Source of the DNA: Bretschneidera sinensis | Taxonomy: Eukaryota; Streptophyta; Magnoliopsida; Brassicales; Akaniaceae | DNA length: 64,000 nt | NCBI GenBank assembly: GCA_023935145.1 | Contig: CM043700.1 | Location: forward strand, 100,420,400-100,484,399 | Reading direction: 5' to 3' | Part shown: positions 21,852-32,643 of the stretch, piece by piece | Numbering within the stretch: position 1 is the first letter of the stretch | Layout: each line of letters opens with the position of its first letter | The notes under the pieces: generated by a model | Database searches by the model: none | Told to the model about the DNA's origin: nothing | Seen by the model: the letters and a program-made list of their open reading frames with translations, nothing else | Program-made: the position numbers and the translations under genes

Positions 21852-22381
21852 TCATGGGAGGCACCCCACATCACATCCTTAGGGGTGTCTTTACACCTAA
21901 TGCCCTAAAACCATCTGGTTTGGGAGTCATTGACTCAGCACTCGCTACATGGGTTAATTAGAAAGCTTAAGGGAACTAAACATAGTAGAGCCTTATAATA
22001 AAAGAGAGAAGCAAATAAAACTATGCCATCATTGTTTATTCTGATGAGAAATTTTGTGAATATTGAGACATGGAAACATTGCACATTGAAGTTATTTGAA
22101 AGCCTTATCTTTATAAGCTAATTCACTTTACACTTAATCAGACTTGTGATGCCTTAGCCTGCCTTTTGTAAGTAATTAAATTTTAAAATTCCTATTCATT
22201 GCGAAGATGGGTTTACATTTTAAGCTTGCTTATGAATGAATATCATGGTTTTGTGTGATGCTTAAATTTTAGGATACCATGAATGATGAACTTATCTTTA
22301 TGTTCTTTGTTTTTCATTTAGTTTTTTTTATTATTATTTTGTATTGCTAAGGGACTAGCAAAATGTAAGTTTGGGGATATT
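21852..22381 (+). other. 3' untranslated region and polypurine tract of B
   Basis: Resumes directly after C at GCTCATGGGAGGCACC, jumps to the twin hairpin block at 21876-21930 (AGGGGTGTCTTTACACCT, CCATCTGGTTTGGGAGTCA), and ends in the tract AAGTTTGGGGATAT (22368-22381) before the 3' LTR. Compared with A and E it has lost the GAGA-loop hairpin and the CACTGAG block. No ORF. Confidence 0.75.
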
Positions 22382-23879
22382 TGATGAGTGCTAAATATTG
22401 TATATCTTGGCCCCTTAATTTACATTTGTTAGCTTATTAATTTGTTACTTTGAGTTGTTTTTTCGTTGTTTTACAGGTTTACAAGCACTTGGAAAGGTGT
22501 TTCACTAAATTGCTAGAATTGCCCATACAGATCAGTCATTTTTATGGATTAAACTGTATTGATCCAGAAAGAACCAAGAGATGAGCTATATATGCTTGGA
22601 AAGTTCCAGATTTTTATTTTCTGGAGAATTTTTCAGCTCATAAATATGATTTTTCTAGAGAAAGTTATGGCAGTTTAAGTAGACAAAGGTCAGGCTGTGC
22701 ATGATTTCAGCGTGGCAGAAGTGATTTTTGCGGATTTAAACCATAATGATTTAGGAAGAACCAGGAGATGAGCCATATATGCTTGGAAAGATCCAGATAT
22801 CTATTTTCTGTGGAATTTTACAGCTCGTAAATATGATTTTTCTAGAGAAAGTTATGGCAGTTTTAGTAGACAAAGGTCAGGCTGTGCTAGATTTCAACGT
22901 GGGCAGAAGTTTTGAAGGGCATGTAAAGGCTTAAATCCCACATCCCACATCGGTTGGAAACACATTTCTGTATCCCACATCAGGTTGGAAACACATTGCA
23001 TTCATGGATTTCCCCTATAAAAGGCCCACTCCACTTCAGCTTTGGGGGTCATCTGAGAGCAGATCTAAAGGGTTTTTGGGAGCAATCGGGAGGACTTTTG
23101 GAGGGCAAGCTGGGGAATCTCCAAGGCTTTGCTACCAAGGGGGGATGCTCATGGCGAGATCAAATCTTTCCCTTGAGATTCTTGTTGTCCATTATATTTA
23201 TGGGTAACTAAATTCTCAAGTGGGGCTAGGGATGAACTTGCACAGTTAATGGTATTTTCGTTTATTTTTAATTTATGTGTGTGAGTTTCAATTACTAAAA
23301 CTCTTTTGTTTTATCATTTGCAATTGATTGATGATGTTTTCTTTTCCGAATAATCTTAGAATTTATTCTGTTTATGGATTCAGTCATGCTTTTTTTATTG
23401 AATGGTTTAGCTCTTTGATTATGTTGGGATTAAATATTTATCTATATTGATTTAGTTCTTTGCTGCAATATCGCTTCCTGAGTATATTGTCATCGTTGGA
23501 TTTTCTCAATAGTGATAATAATTGACATATTTTAAAAGTGGTAAATGATTTTTCAAAGGGTTACATTGGGTTTAATCTTGGTTTATAAATCTATATCTTC
23601 CGATTGAGAATTTTGGAAATTGAGTTCCCAATTGAGTTATTCAATGAATTAAGAGTAATTAAAATACCTGATTTGTGCAAGAGATTCCCAACGCTTTACT
23701 GTTTATCAAATTTGCTTTACTTTAATTTGCATTTAAAATTAATTTTTATTCTCCATTAATCATTCGATATTTCTCTTTAGTTTCTTTGTTCCTTCTACTA
23801 TTCTTTTAATTTGTCTCCCTATGGAATCGACATCCCAAAGCTGTGCTACAACTACCGCGTTATTCTTTGGGTGTAATCA
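22382..23879 (+). repeat. 3' LTR of B with internal tandem duplication
   Basis: 1498 bp against 1303 in the 5' copy. The excess is a roughly 190-bp direct duplication: 22540-22715 and 22730-22905 both read 'GAACCARGAGATGAGC .. GAGAAAGTTATGGCAG .. GACAAAGGTCAGGCTGTGC'. TATA box at about 23016 (CCCCTATAAAAGG). Ends GTGTAATCA. Confidence 0.92.
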
Positions 23880-23884
23880 AGTCT

Positions 23885-25113
23885 GCTCCTCGGGAGAGTA
23901 GTGAGACGGAGGAGGCCGCAACACCTGTGCCCCCCTATAAGGAACTTAAGCCTTTACCAAACAATCTTAAGTATAAGTTCTTAGGTCCAGCAGATTCTTT
24001 GCATGTGATTATAGCTTCAAATTTGGTTGATGCTCTAGAGGAGAAATTATTGGATGTTTTAAGAGAGCACAAGGAAGCTATTAGTTGGACTATTGAGGAT
24101 GTCAAGGGGATCAGCCCCTCAGTGGTGATGGACAAGATACATTTGGAGGAGAATTTCAAGCCATCGAGGGAGCCAGAGAGAAGGCTCAACCCAACTATGC
24201 AAGAGGTTGTGAGGACTGAAGTGATAAAGTTATTGGATGTAGGGATCATTTACCCAATCTCTGATAGCAAGTAGGTGAGCCCGATTCATGTCATGCCCAA
24301 GTGGGCTGGATTGACGGCAGTGAAGAATAAGGACGACGAGTTGGTGCCAAATCATGTTCAGTCAGGATGGAGAGTGTGTCTAGACTACCATAAGTTGAAT
24401 GCTGCCACAAGGAAGGATCATTGTCCACTCCCATTTATTGATCAGATGGTGGAGCGCTTGGCTAGGCATGATTACTATTGCTTCTTGGATGGTTATTCTA
24501 GATATAAACAGGTCCTTGTGGACCCCGAAGATTAAGAGAAGACGACGTTTACCTGTCCTTTTGGGAAATTCGCCTACTATCGCATGAATTTTGGGTTATG
24601 CAATGCACCCGCTACTTTTCAGCGGTGCATGGTCAGTATATTCTCTGACATGGTAAAGTGTTTCTTAGAGATTTTCATGGATGACTTCTCCGTGTTTGGT
24701 TCATTATTTGAGGAGTGTCTGCACCATCTCACTTTGGTCTTAGTGTGGTGCAAGGAGAAGAACCCGGTGCTTAATTGGAAGAAGTGCCCTTTTATGGTCA
24801 AGCAAGGTATTATATTGGGGCACGTCATATCTCATCGGGAGATTGAGGTCGAAAAAGCGAAGGTTGACCTGATTTCCAACCTTTCACCCCCACGTATGGT
24901 GAAGGAGGTTTGTTCTTTTCTGGGCCATGCAGGAGTCTACACGTGATTTATCCAGGATTTCAGCAAGATTGCCAGGCCCTTGTGCAATTTGTTGTTGAAG
25001 GATGCCCAATTTGTATTTGATGAGGACTGTAAGAAAGCATTTGGGGATCTGAAGAAGATTTTGACATCCACACCCATTATTCAGCCACCCAACCAGGGTG
25101 TACCTTTTGAGAT
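23885..25113 (+). pseudogene. reverse transcriptase of element A (first part of pol)
   Basis: Resumes A's frame after B. It reads KPLPNNLKYKFLG, VLREHKEAISWTIEDVKGIS, RRLNPTMQEVVRTEVIKLLD, WRVCLDYHKLNAATRKD, TFTCPFGKFAYYRMNFGL and catalytic FMDDFSVFG (about 24674-24700, intact). Then QGIILGHVISHREIEVEKAK, and it ends in 'NQGVPFEI', where copia F enters. Stops at 24272 (Trp to TAG), 24533 and 24944. No protease lies upstream. The frame continues at 41829. Confidence 0.92.
25109..25113. repeat. target-site duplication of F (GAGAT)
   Basis: GAGAT before the copia LTR; partner at 41824-41828. Joining the two rebuilds the A frame '..VPFEI' to 'ICDAS..' of RNase H. Confidence 0.9.
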
Positions 25114-25427
25114 TGTTGGTATTTTTCTAAGGATTAAACTGGTTGAAGAGTTCAGCATCCGATCTAGGTGTGCGCCACAGCACAGGTGGTGTGCATTGCG
25201 GCCACCAGCAAAGGAGGAAGTCTAGGGAGGTGTGTGCAGCGGCATAACCTCACCCACACCGCAGCGCCCAGCAAGGATGAAGACCTAGAGGAGTTTTTGC
25301 CCAATGTGCACCGCGGCCAGCCCTGTTCTGGGCCGCGGTGCCAGGCACAGTTGATTTTTCCTGATCAGCACTTTGGATTGGTGCGTGGGGCTTGGTTAAA
25401 ACGTACATGATCACTTAGACTTGTTGA
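25114..25427 (+). repeat. 5' LTR of F, first 314 bp only
   Basis: Starts TGTTGGTATTTTTC and matches the 3' LTR from 39412 for about 310 bp, including the GC-rich block with GTGCACCGCGGCC and GGGCCGCGGTGCC (25150-25350). It stops at CTTGTTGAAGAGCT, where the D LTR begins with a CTTCTTCTT microhomology. Confidence 0.88.
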
Positions 25428-25600
25428 AGAGCTTCTTCTTCTCTTTGGACTCAAAATACCTGAAAATGCATTGGAATAAGTTAGTGGTCCAATAATATTA
25501 CTTAAGAGTTATCAACACATAAAAGTGCAATAAAGACCGAGAAGAGTCATAAAATGCTAACAATTAAACATCGTTGAGATGCATTTTATGGCCCTTATCA
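25428..25600 (-). repeat. 3' LTR of D, remnant
   Basis: Only the first 173 bp of the LTR (minus-strand TGATAAGGGCC from 25600). It matches 35686-35858 with a handful of differences. The rest is deleted. Confidence 0.9.
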
Positions 25601-27261
25601 CAACCCCTAACTAACTTATTGCTAGTCCTTAGCAATTCAAGCAGAAATAAGAGATGAAATCCATGGTGGAAAACGAAATAAAGTAAAGCAATATCAGTGT
25701 TAACCAAGAGTAATCCACATTTTGTCTCAAAAATTTCGCATAACACATGGCACATAAAATCGTTTAAATTCACCCAAGTTCGAAAGTAATCCAAACATCA
25801 ATCTTGAAATCGTTATCGACTCTTAACATCCATCTTACCACAATCCATTAATCCGTATACCCGGATGATTTTATGCATATCATTCGTGAATACAAGTCTT
25901 GGCCTCTAAAAACATAATAAATTGTGTGACCTCAATCACATAAACAAGCTCCATAGGCTTATTTTTCAAATCACTGTCCACTATTGTAGAAAAATCACAC
26001 TACATTGGATCAATAGGTCTTTACTAAGCTTGTAATGTTAGGCTAGGTTAAGAAAGAACGGGAAGGATTGAACAAGTAAAAGAACTTAATCTCTTAGTTT
26101 TGAACACAACTCTTTAAGCAGTAGATAACCTTTCTTCGACTCCCAACTTTTTCAACCATTTTTTTCGAGCATTTCTTTCAACAAATCACCATTTTTTTTT
26201 CTTTCTTTCTTCTTTCTTTGCCATAATTCACTTTTTTTATTTTTTATTTTGGCACATAAGATCATTCATCTCCGTTTAAATCAATTTTTTTGTTTTCTTT
26301 TCCACAACCACCAACTTATCTCTTTTCATGTATTTGGGCTATGGTAGTAATATATTTTTTTTTCATACTTTCATCCTTACTCCTCTTGAGTGCTTCTCAA
26401 CAAATGTGTATAACTAAGTTCTTTTAAAAGAAAGGTAAGGATAAAATATTTTAGGCTCATAAAGGTGAGTAAATAGGCTATTGAAAGAAACAAGGCTCAA
26501 ATTCTTTTTCAAGAAAAAGGCTCAAAGAGGTGACTAGCGATAAATATAGCAATGGCAAGTTTGAAAGGCTCAAACGGTTCAAAATGGCCTATATCATATC
26601 CTAAGTAATGTGCATTCTAGGAATTCACCTCAAGTGATTATCAAATAAGTTCTAGAGCTTGTCGAGACCACAAAAATATTCACAAAATAATCAAACATAA
26701 AACTTCTCTAAGTGCTTAAGACTAATAATACATTCTTACCACAAACTAGAGTCTCTAACCAAATCAAGAGTGACACTTAAAGTATTTTCAAACCGAAGCA
26801 AAATTTAACTTTTTCTAAATGTTGTATGTTATCTCAATTAAGCTTATATCATTGATATGTGAATTTCATCCAAGGAAAACACAAATCATGCTTAAAGCAA
26901 AAGGTAAGGAAAGGTAACACCAAGCAATTTTAAAGAAATACGTATCCACCCCCAACTTAAAATGTGCATTGTCCTCAATGTTTAAAAGAAAGTGAAGAAA
27001 AACTCCCTTTGTAGGCATGAGTGTACAGCTGCTGAAAAATGTGTACCACAAGGTGAATTGCATGTCATTCTTCTTGCTGAAATTCCAATCTACAATCAGA
27101 GAACAAGACAACAAAAAGAAAACAACTATGGTGTACCCTAAAGATTTCCACCATAGGTTAGGTAAGCACATAAAATGTAGAAAAAAAATCACTAAAATGA
27201 GAAAAAGAAAATAATGAAACATAAACTAAAGAAAAGGGAAAATAAGAGACAGAACCCAAAA
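25601..27261 (-). other. 3' untranslated region of D
   Basis: Polypurine tract TTAGTTAGGGGTTG (25601-25614, minus). The rest is AT-rich with long A runs on the minus strand (26190-26375). The conserved ACATTGAGGACAATG inverted repeat with an AAGTTGGGGGTG tract lies at 26948-26983. I do not find the CACTGAG or twin hairpin blocks of A, C, E and H. No credible ORF. Confidence 0.65.
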
Positions 27262-28332
27262 TTATTCCTCTAAATTCTCATCATCATCTGCATTCCCTTC
27301 ACTCTCTTCACCTGCCTCGGGAAGTGGATCAAAAGATGAACCCGGATAAGGTGGCATAGTAGGAAAATGACCCATATTACAACCAGTAGCGGAGGCAAAG
27401 TGTTGGTACATCTAACCAAAGGAGGAGTTGACCTCCGCTTGATAATCTTCTTGCCGAGCCAAAAATTGGTCTTGATGATCTAACCTAACAATCAATACTT
27501 TCTGCTGAATCTCTATCCGTTCAAGTAGCTCGGCAACCGTGAAATGCCTAGAGGTGGAGGAATGAGCAGCAAATACTACCTCCTCTCCCGGAATTGGTGG
27601 CCTGGAGGTTTTAATCTAAGCTAGTTGGACATCATCAATGGGTCTTTTAGGTGGCTGAATCTCCTCATCAGGGCTGTATTGGACTCTGGCTCGGATGCAC
27701 AATTGGGTTATTAAAGAAGAAAAATATAATCCGAGCTTTTGTCTAATAGTGTGTTTGATCGACATAGCTCGCTCAACAGTTAAGGCACTATAGTGTAAAG
27801 CAGGCATCATCCGCTGACATATAAAATATTGCCAAGCCCTAGTAGTGGCATTGAGAGAAGTACCGGGCAAAGTGATAGGGATATCACCCGTCATTTTCCA
27901 TGTAGTGCCCGGAATACAAAGGGTAGTGCAAATCTCTTCATAATTAATGGTGGACACCTATGCACTGTATTCACTATGTTCAATGTCAGGTAAGCCATAG
28001 AAGCTATTAATGGTTGAGCTTCTAAAAGAAACTGTTTGCCCTCGTACTCTTACTTTACCATTCCTTTGCTCAGGTGCATTTGCATAAAATTCTCTAACCA
28101 AATTTGGGAGGGAAGGAGAGGGTGGTCTTGTAAATGTACCCCAATTCCTATCTAGAATCATTCTAAATAAGGTCGGATTTCCCCTCTCGGTGATGTTGAA
28201 TCCTCATTTGGGAATGGCTTTTCGACTGTGCAACATACTAATATATCTCTCACTTGCCTCAAAACTCAGAAATTTAGTGTCATTATACCCTTGTTGTGCT
28301 TTCCCCCTAGGTCTTTTGGTCTTAGGTGCCAT
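27262..28332 (-). pseudogene. Transposase_32-like ORF downstream of pol in D
   Basis: One frame of 357 codons from ATG 28332 (MAPKTKRPRGKAQQG) to TAA 27262, with in-frame stops at 28204, 27958, 27616 and about 27415 and no frameshift. Its core (NWGTFTRPPSPSLPNLVREF, YANAPEQRNGKVRVRGQTV, FYGLPDIEHSEYS) has the pattern of the 'putative plant transposon protein' domain (Transposase_32), recognised from memory. It then has a hydrophilic part (GLYFSSLITQLCIRA) and an acidic C-terminal tail (EESEGNADDDENLEE). A basic N-terminus and acidic tail suggest a soluble nuclear protein rather than an envelope protein. Role unknown. Confidence 0.78.
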
Positions 28333-29064
28333 TGAAATCAAATATATGTATAATATAGTAGACTTAAGGCAAAATGTAACCACTAAATGGCACAAAAAAG
28401 CAATAAAATGGAAGAAAGTGGGCTTACTTGATGTCTATGTTGGAGAGAAGAAAGACTACCTTCCTTTTGAAGTGTCCTTTGAGAAACCTTAAGTCTTCTT
28501 GTAACCAAACTTTAGAGAGAGAAGCTACCAAAAACAGCAAAATTAGTGAGCAATGATGGTAGAAACAAGAAAGTTTTGAGGCCAAGTGAGTAGGCAAGTA
28601 AGGATTTGTTGCAAAGTGGAGAGAGGAGGTAGTGTGCTGCTGGTTTTGTGAAAAGAGAGATGAAGAAGGAGGCTATAAAATGGCTTTTATAGTGCAAAAT
28701 TTAGGGTTAGCTATGTGCTGGGCTCGAGCTAGCGCTGTGCAATGTGCTGCGGTGCTGGGCCTGGTTGTGTGTGCTGCGCTGTGCGCTGCGGTACGGGGCA
28801 TGGTGCTGTTGAGTTCGGTTCTGGGCACCACAGTGCACACTGGTCTCCAAAAAAAAACTGTGTTGGTTGCCAAAAGAAAAATAAATTAAAGTTAAAAAGT
28901 AATCCTTAAAAATTTAAATTACACTAAAAGAAAAACTAACAATTGAGATTGAATAAAATGTAATTAAAAATAAAACAAACAAATCGAAAGAAAAGAAACG
29001 TACCTGTGTGGTGAAGTTAAGGGAAATAGACCGGATCTATAAGTGGAATTTCTTCCACTTCCGG
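28333..29064 (-). promoter_or_regulatory. pol to extra-ORF spacer of D with GC array and TATA box
   Basis: Non-coding spacer. A GC-rich cluster with repeated TGCTGCGGTGCTGGGC-like motifs covers 28712-28840, and TATAAAAG (minus) follows at 28684-28691, about 350 bp before the ATG at 28332. The same motif type (GCACCGCGGTGC) is arrayed in this element's own LTR upstream of its TATA box. An internal promoter is a reasonable inference. The apparent plus-strand ORF here is a translation of the GC cluster. Confidence 0.5.
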
Positions 29065-30031
29065 GTCTTGCCTATCGATTAGATCTTAAGGTGCTGTCCA
29101 TTTACTTTAAAAACCCAGCCATCTCTGGTATCCTCAATTTCTACCACCCCATTTTTAAAAACATTTTTCACTATAAAAGGGCCGGTCCATCTTGACTGAA
29201 GTTTTCCAGGATGCTTATGAAGACTAGAGTCGTATAGAACACCTGATCATTGGGTTTAAATGTTTTCTTCAAAATGTTTTTATCATGGAATACTTTCATC
29301 TTAGCCTTATAGATTCTAGAATTTTCATAAGCATCGTTTTTTTACTCTTCTAACTCGGTCAACTGATATTTTCTAAGCTTACCCGCTTCGCCCATATTAA
29401 AGTTAAAAGATTTGATGGCCCAATAAGGTCGATGCTCGAGCTCCATGAGTAAATGGCAAGGCTTTCCAAAAACAAGCCGATATGGTGACATACCTAAAGG
29501 AGTTTTAAAGGCTGTATAGTAAGCCCAAAGCGCATCAGTTAGTCTCAACGACCAATCCTTACGATCGGGGTTAACTGTTTTTTCTAAAATTTGTCTAATC
29601 TCCATATTAGCAAGCTCTACTTCTCAACTAGTCTGAGGATGGTAAGCAATAGAGATTTTATGCAATACCCCATATTTTTTCATCAAGGCTTCAAAAAAAC
29701 GGTTGCAAAAATGTGTACCCCGATCACTAATTATAACACGTGGTGTACCAAATTGAGATAACACATTTTCTTTAAGGAATTTAATCACCGTTCCATTATC
29801 ATTGCTTCGACAAGCTGCTGCCTCTACCCACTTAGATACATAATCTATTGCCATGATAATATATTGGTATCCGAAGGAAGGAGGAAAGGGTCCCATGAAA
29901 TCGATGCCCCAACAATCAAAGATTTCAATTACAAAAATAGGGTTTAAGGGCATCATATTTCGGCGAGACACAGCTCCTAACTTTTGACACCTTTCACATG
30001 AGCGACAATTGGTGTTTGCATCTCTAAACAA
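29065..30031 (-). pseudogene. integrase of D
   Basis: Zinc arm (CRSCERCQKLGAVSRRNM), then core [20 protein letters not shown] (Asp), ISDRGTHFCNRFFEALMKKY (Asp), YHPQTS followed by a stop at 29624 (Gly-Gln lost), then the Glu region [15 protein letters not shown]-terminal part: [39 protein letters not shown]. The end near 29065-29200 reads VVEIEDTRDGWVFKVNGQHL in a shifted frame. The reading frame is broken at least twice after 29342. Confidence 0.9.
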
Positions 30032-30037
30032 GATAAG

Positions 30038-31933
30038 CTAATAAAATCCACACTGGAAAATTTTTGCAGCAATTTTTTTCTTTGAAAAGTGGCCTCCACA
30101 AGCTTGGGAGTGACCAAATTCTAAGACACTCTCAATCTCTTCATTAGGGATGCAACGCCTTAGAATTTGGTCAGGGCAGTACTTGAAAAGATAGGGGTCA
30201 TCCCAATAGAAATTACGTACCTCATATAAGAATTTCCTCTTGTCTTGAGCACTCCAATCCATAGGTATCTCACCTGTAGCCAAATAGTTTACGATGTGAG
30301 CAAACCATGGTAGAGAAGTAATGGATAGTAATTGCTCATCAGGAAAATCATCCTCGATTGGCATGTCATCACAAGTGTCCCCAGATGTAAGTCTCGAGAG
30401 GTGGTCGGCTACTACATTCTCCACTCCTTTCTTGTCCTTGATGGTGATATCAAATTCTTGCAAGAGGAGGATCCATCGGATTAGTTGTACCTTAGCATCT
30501 TTCTTTGTGAGAAGATACTTGAGGGCGGCATAATCTGTAAAAATAAGGATAGGCAACCCAATTAAATAAGCACAAAATTTATCTAAAGAAAATACTACAG
30601 CTAGCAATTCTTTTTCAGTTGTAGAGTAATTCATTTGAGCAATATTTAAAGTCTTACTAGCATAGTAAATGACAAAAGGTTTCCCCTCTCTTCGCTGTCC
30701 AAGAACAGCACCTACAGTGTAGTCACTGGCATCACACATGATTTCAAAAGGAAAAGTCCAATCTGGTGACTACATTATAGGTGCGGAAGTAAGCTTGTCG
30801 ATCAGCATTTGGAATGCTTCTTGACAAGCTTCTGTCCATTCAAAGGGAGTGTCTTTAACTAGGAGGGCACTTAGAGGTCTAGAGATGTTTGAAAAATTCT
30901 GTATGAACCTCCTATAAAAACCAGCATGACCAAGGAAAGATCTGAAATCCTTTATTATCTTAGGGATTGGTAATTTAGAGATTAATTCAATCTTAGATTG
31001 ATCAACCTCTATTCCTTTAGAAGAGACGATATGCCCTAAGACAATATCGGATGATACCATGAAATGGCATTTTTTCCAATTTAAAGCCAATTCTTTTTCT
31101 TCACAGCGAATTAATTCTCTTTCCAAATTCATTAAGCATGCTTCAAATGAAGATCCAAAAACAGTTAGGTTATCCATAAAAACCTCCATGCAACTTTCAA
31201 CCATGTCACTAAAAATACTCATCATGCAGTGTTGAAAAGTAGCAGGGGCGTTACATAATCCAAATGGCATTCTACGAAAAGCATAGATGCCAAAAGGACA
31301 AGTAAAAGTGGTGTTTTCTAGGTCTTCTAATGTAATTTCTATTTGATAATAACTAGAATAACCATCTAGAAAACAAAAAAAAAAGGGATGACCACCTAAA
31401 CGCTCAAGAATTTGATCAATAAAAGGGAGTGGGAAATAGTCTTTCCGGGTGACAGAATTTAATTTTCTATAATCAATGCACATACGCCACCCGATCACAA
31501 GTTTGGTACGGACTAGCTCTCCTAGGTCATTCTTCATCATAATGACTCCAGACTTTTTAGGGATGACTTGTGTAGGGCTTACCCACTTACTATCAGCTAT
31601 GAGATATATAATACCCGCATCTAACAATTTCAGCACTTCATTTTTCACTACTTCTTTCATAGTAGGGTTAAGCCTACATTGAGGGTCTCTACGATGACTA
31701 CTTCCTTCATCCAAATTAATTTTATGGGAGCAGATTAGGGGACTAATTCCCTTTAAATCAGTCATGCTCCATCCTAGGGCTAATTTGTGTGCATTTAAAG
31801 TTTGAATTAATTTTTTACCTTGGATCTCAGATAATTTAAAAGAAATAATAACAGGAAAGGTATCACCTAGATCGAGAAAGACATGTTTTAAACCCTTAGG
31901 TAGTGGCTTCAATTTGACTTTAAGTGCTTCCAT
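30038..31933 (-). pseudogene. reverse transcriptase and RNase H of D; catalytic Asp mutated
   Basis: RT from ATG 31933: [78 protein letters not shown]. The catalytic motif reads FMDNLTVFG (31169-31180): the second Asp of FMDD is Asn, from GAC to AAC, which should abolish polymerase activity. A one-codon insertion of Phe occurs in a T-run (HPFFFCFLDGY). A stop at 30770 precedes RNase H (30038-30739): MCDASDYTVGAVLG, EKELLAVVFSLDKF, IFTDYAALKYLL, ADHLSRL. Zinc-arm His residues follow (HSQACGGHFSKKK). Confidence 0.93.
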
Positions 31934-32640
31934 ACTTGAGGGGACTTGTGTCTTGCTTCTTTCGGGCAGCTCCTCAAATCTCGGTTGCCATGCTCGATTG
32001 CTATAATCCTGAGATTTTCAAAAAAAGCACAAATATTAATTATATTAGTTTTATCATCAAATAAATCAATCTCAGAATTAACAAGAAAATTCTTAAGAGG
32101 ACCGTAATCATGGGCTAAGAAAACTCCTTCATTGATGAGTGACTCAATCATGTAAAGCTGGTGGTTTTCGTCCACATCTTAAGGCTGTTTTGCAACATCG
32201 AAAATATTCATTTCAAGGGTCATGTTGCTAAAGACAGCTTCATAAGTCCATTCCTACAATTTATTAGAGTATTCGCAGTAGCAAGAAAAGTCTACCCAAA
32301 ATCAAAGGGATTTTAGAGTTAATGTCAAGAGCAGAAGTGGTATCAAGAATTAAGAAATCAACAGGATTGTAAAATTTATCAATTTGAATCAAAATATCCT
32401 CTACCACACCCCGGGGTACTTTGACTAAACGGTCAGCCAATTGCAATACCACACCGGTTTGATTGATTTCTCCTAACCCCAGTTGTAAGTAAATGGAGAA
32501 CGACATCAGGTTTACATTAGCTCCTAAATCTAGCAAAGCTTGTCCAACCTCATGATTTCTAATGCTGTAAGCAATGGTAGGACAGCCCGGATCTTTGTAT
32601 TTTGGGGGAATTCTTTGCTCAATTAATGCACTAACTTGCT
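31934..32640 (-). pseudogene. protease region of D
   Basis: Aspartic protease with the active-site stretch LLDLGANVNLMSFSIYLQLG near 32500-32540, then TGVVLQLADRLVKVPRGVV and IPLILGRLF. Frames change at about 32260. A linker (31934-32175, DENHQLYMIESLINEGVF) leads to RT. It lies where A and E show their deletion, and so gives the intact order for comparison. Confidence 0.85.
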
Positions 32641-32643
32641 CAG

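Larger units (their letters stand above)
6605..23879 (+). mobile_element. Athila-type element B, non-autonomous chimera, holding C
   Basis: Bounded by two LTRs and by AGTCT duplications. Net length without C is about 5.4 kb. Internal parts: decayed primer site, a J/D-type Gag, a short A-type RT fragment, then directly the 3' UTR. Protease, most of RT, RNase H and integrase are absent. Because it has both LTRs and a target duplication, it was copied and inserted in this form, using proteins from elsewhere. Confidence 0.9.

Noticed and set aside
28632..28889. A plus-strand 85-codon ORF rich in Cys and Ala
   Set aside because: Translation of the GC-rich spacer cluster of D; the same motif in other frames and in the LTR gives equally odd peptides.
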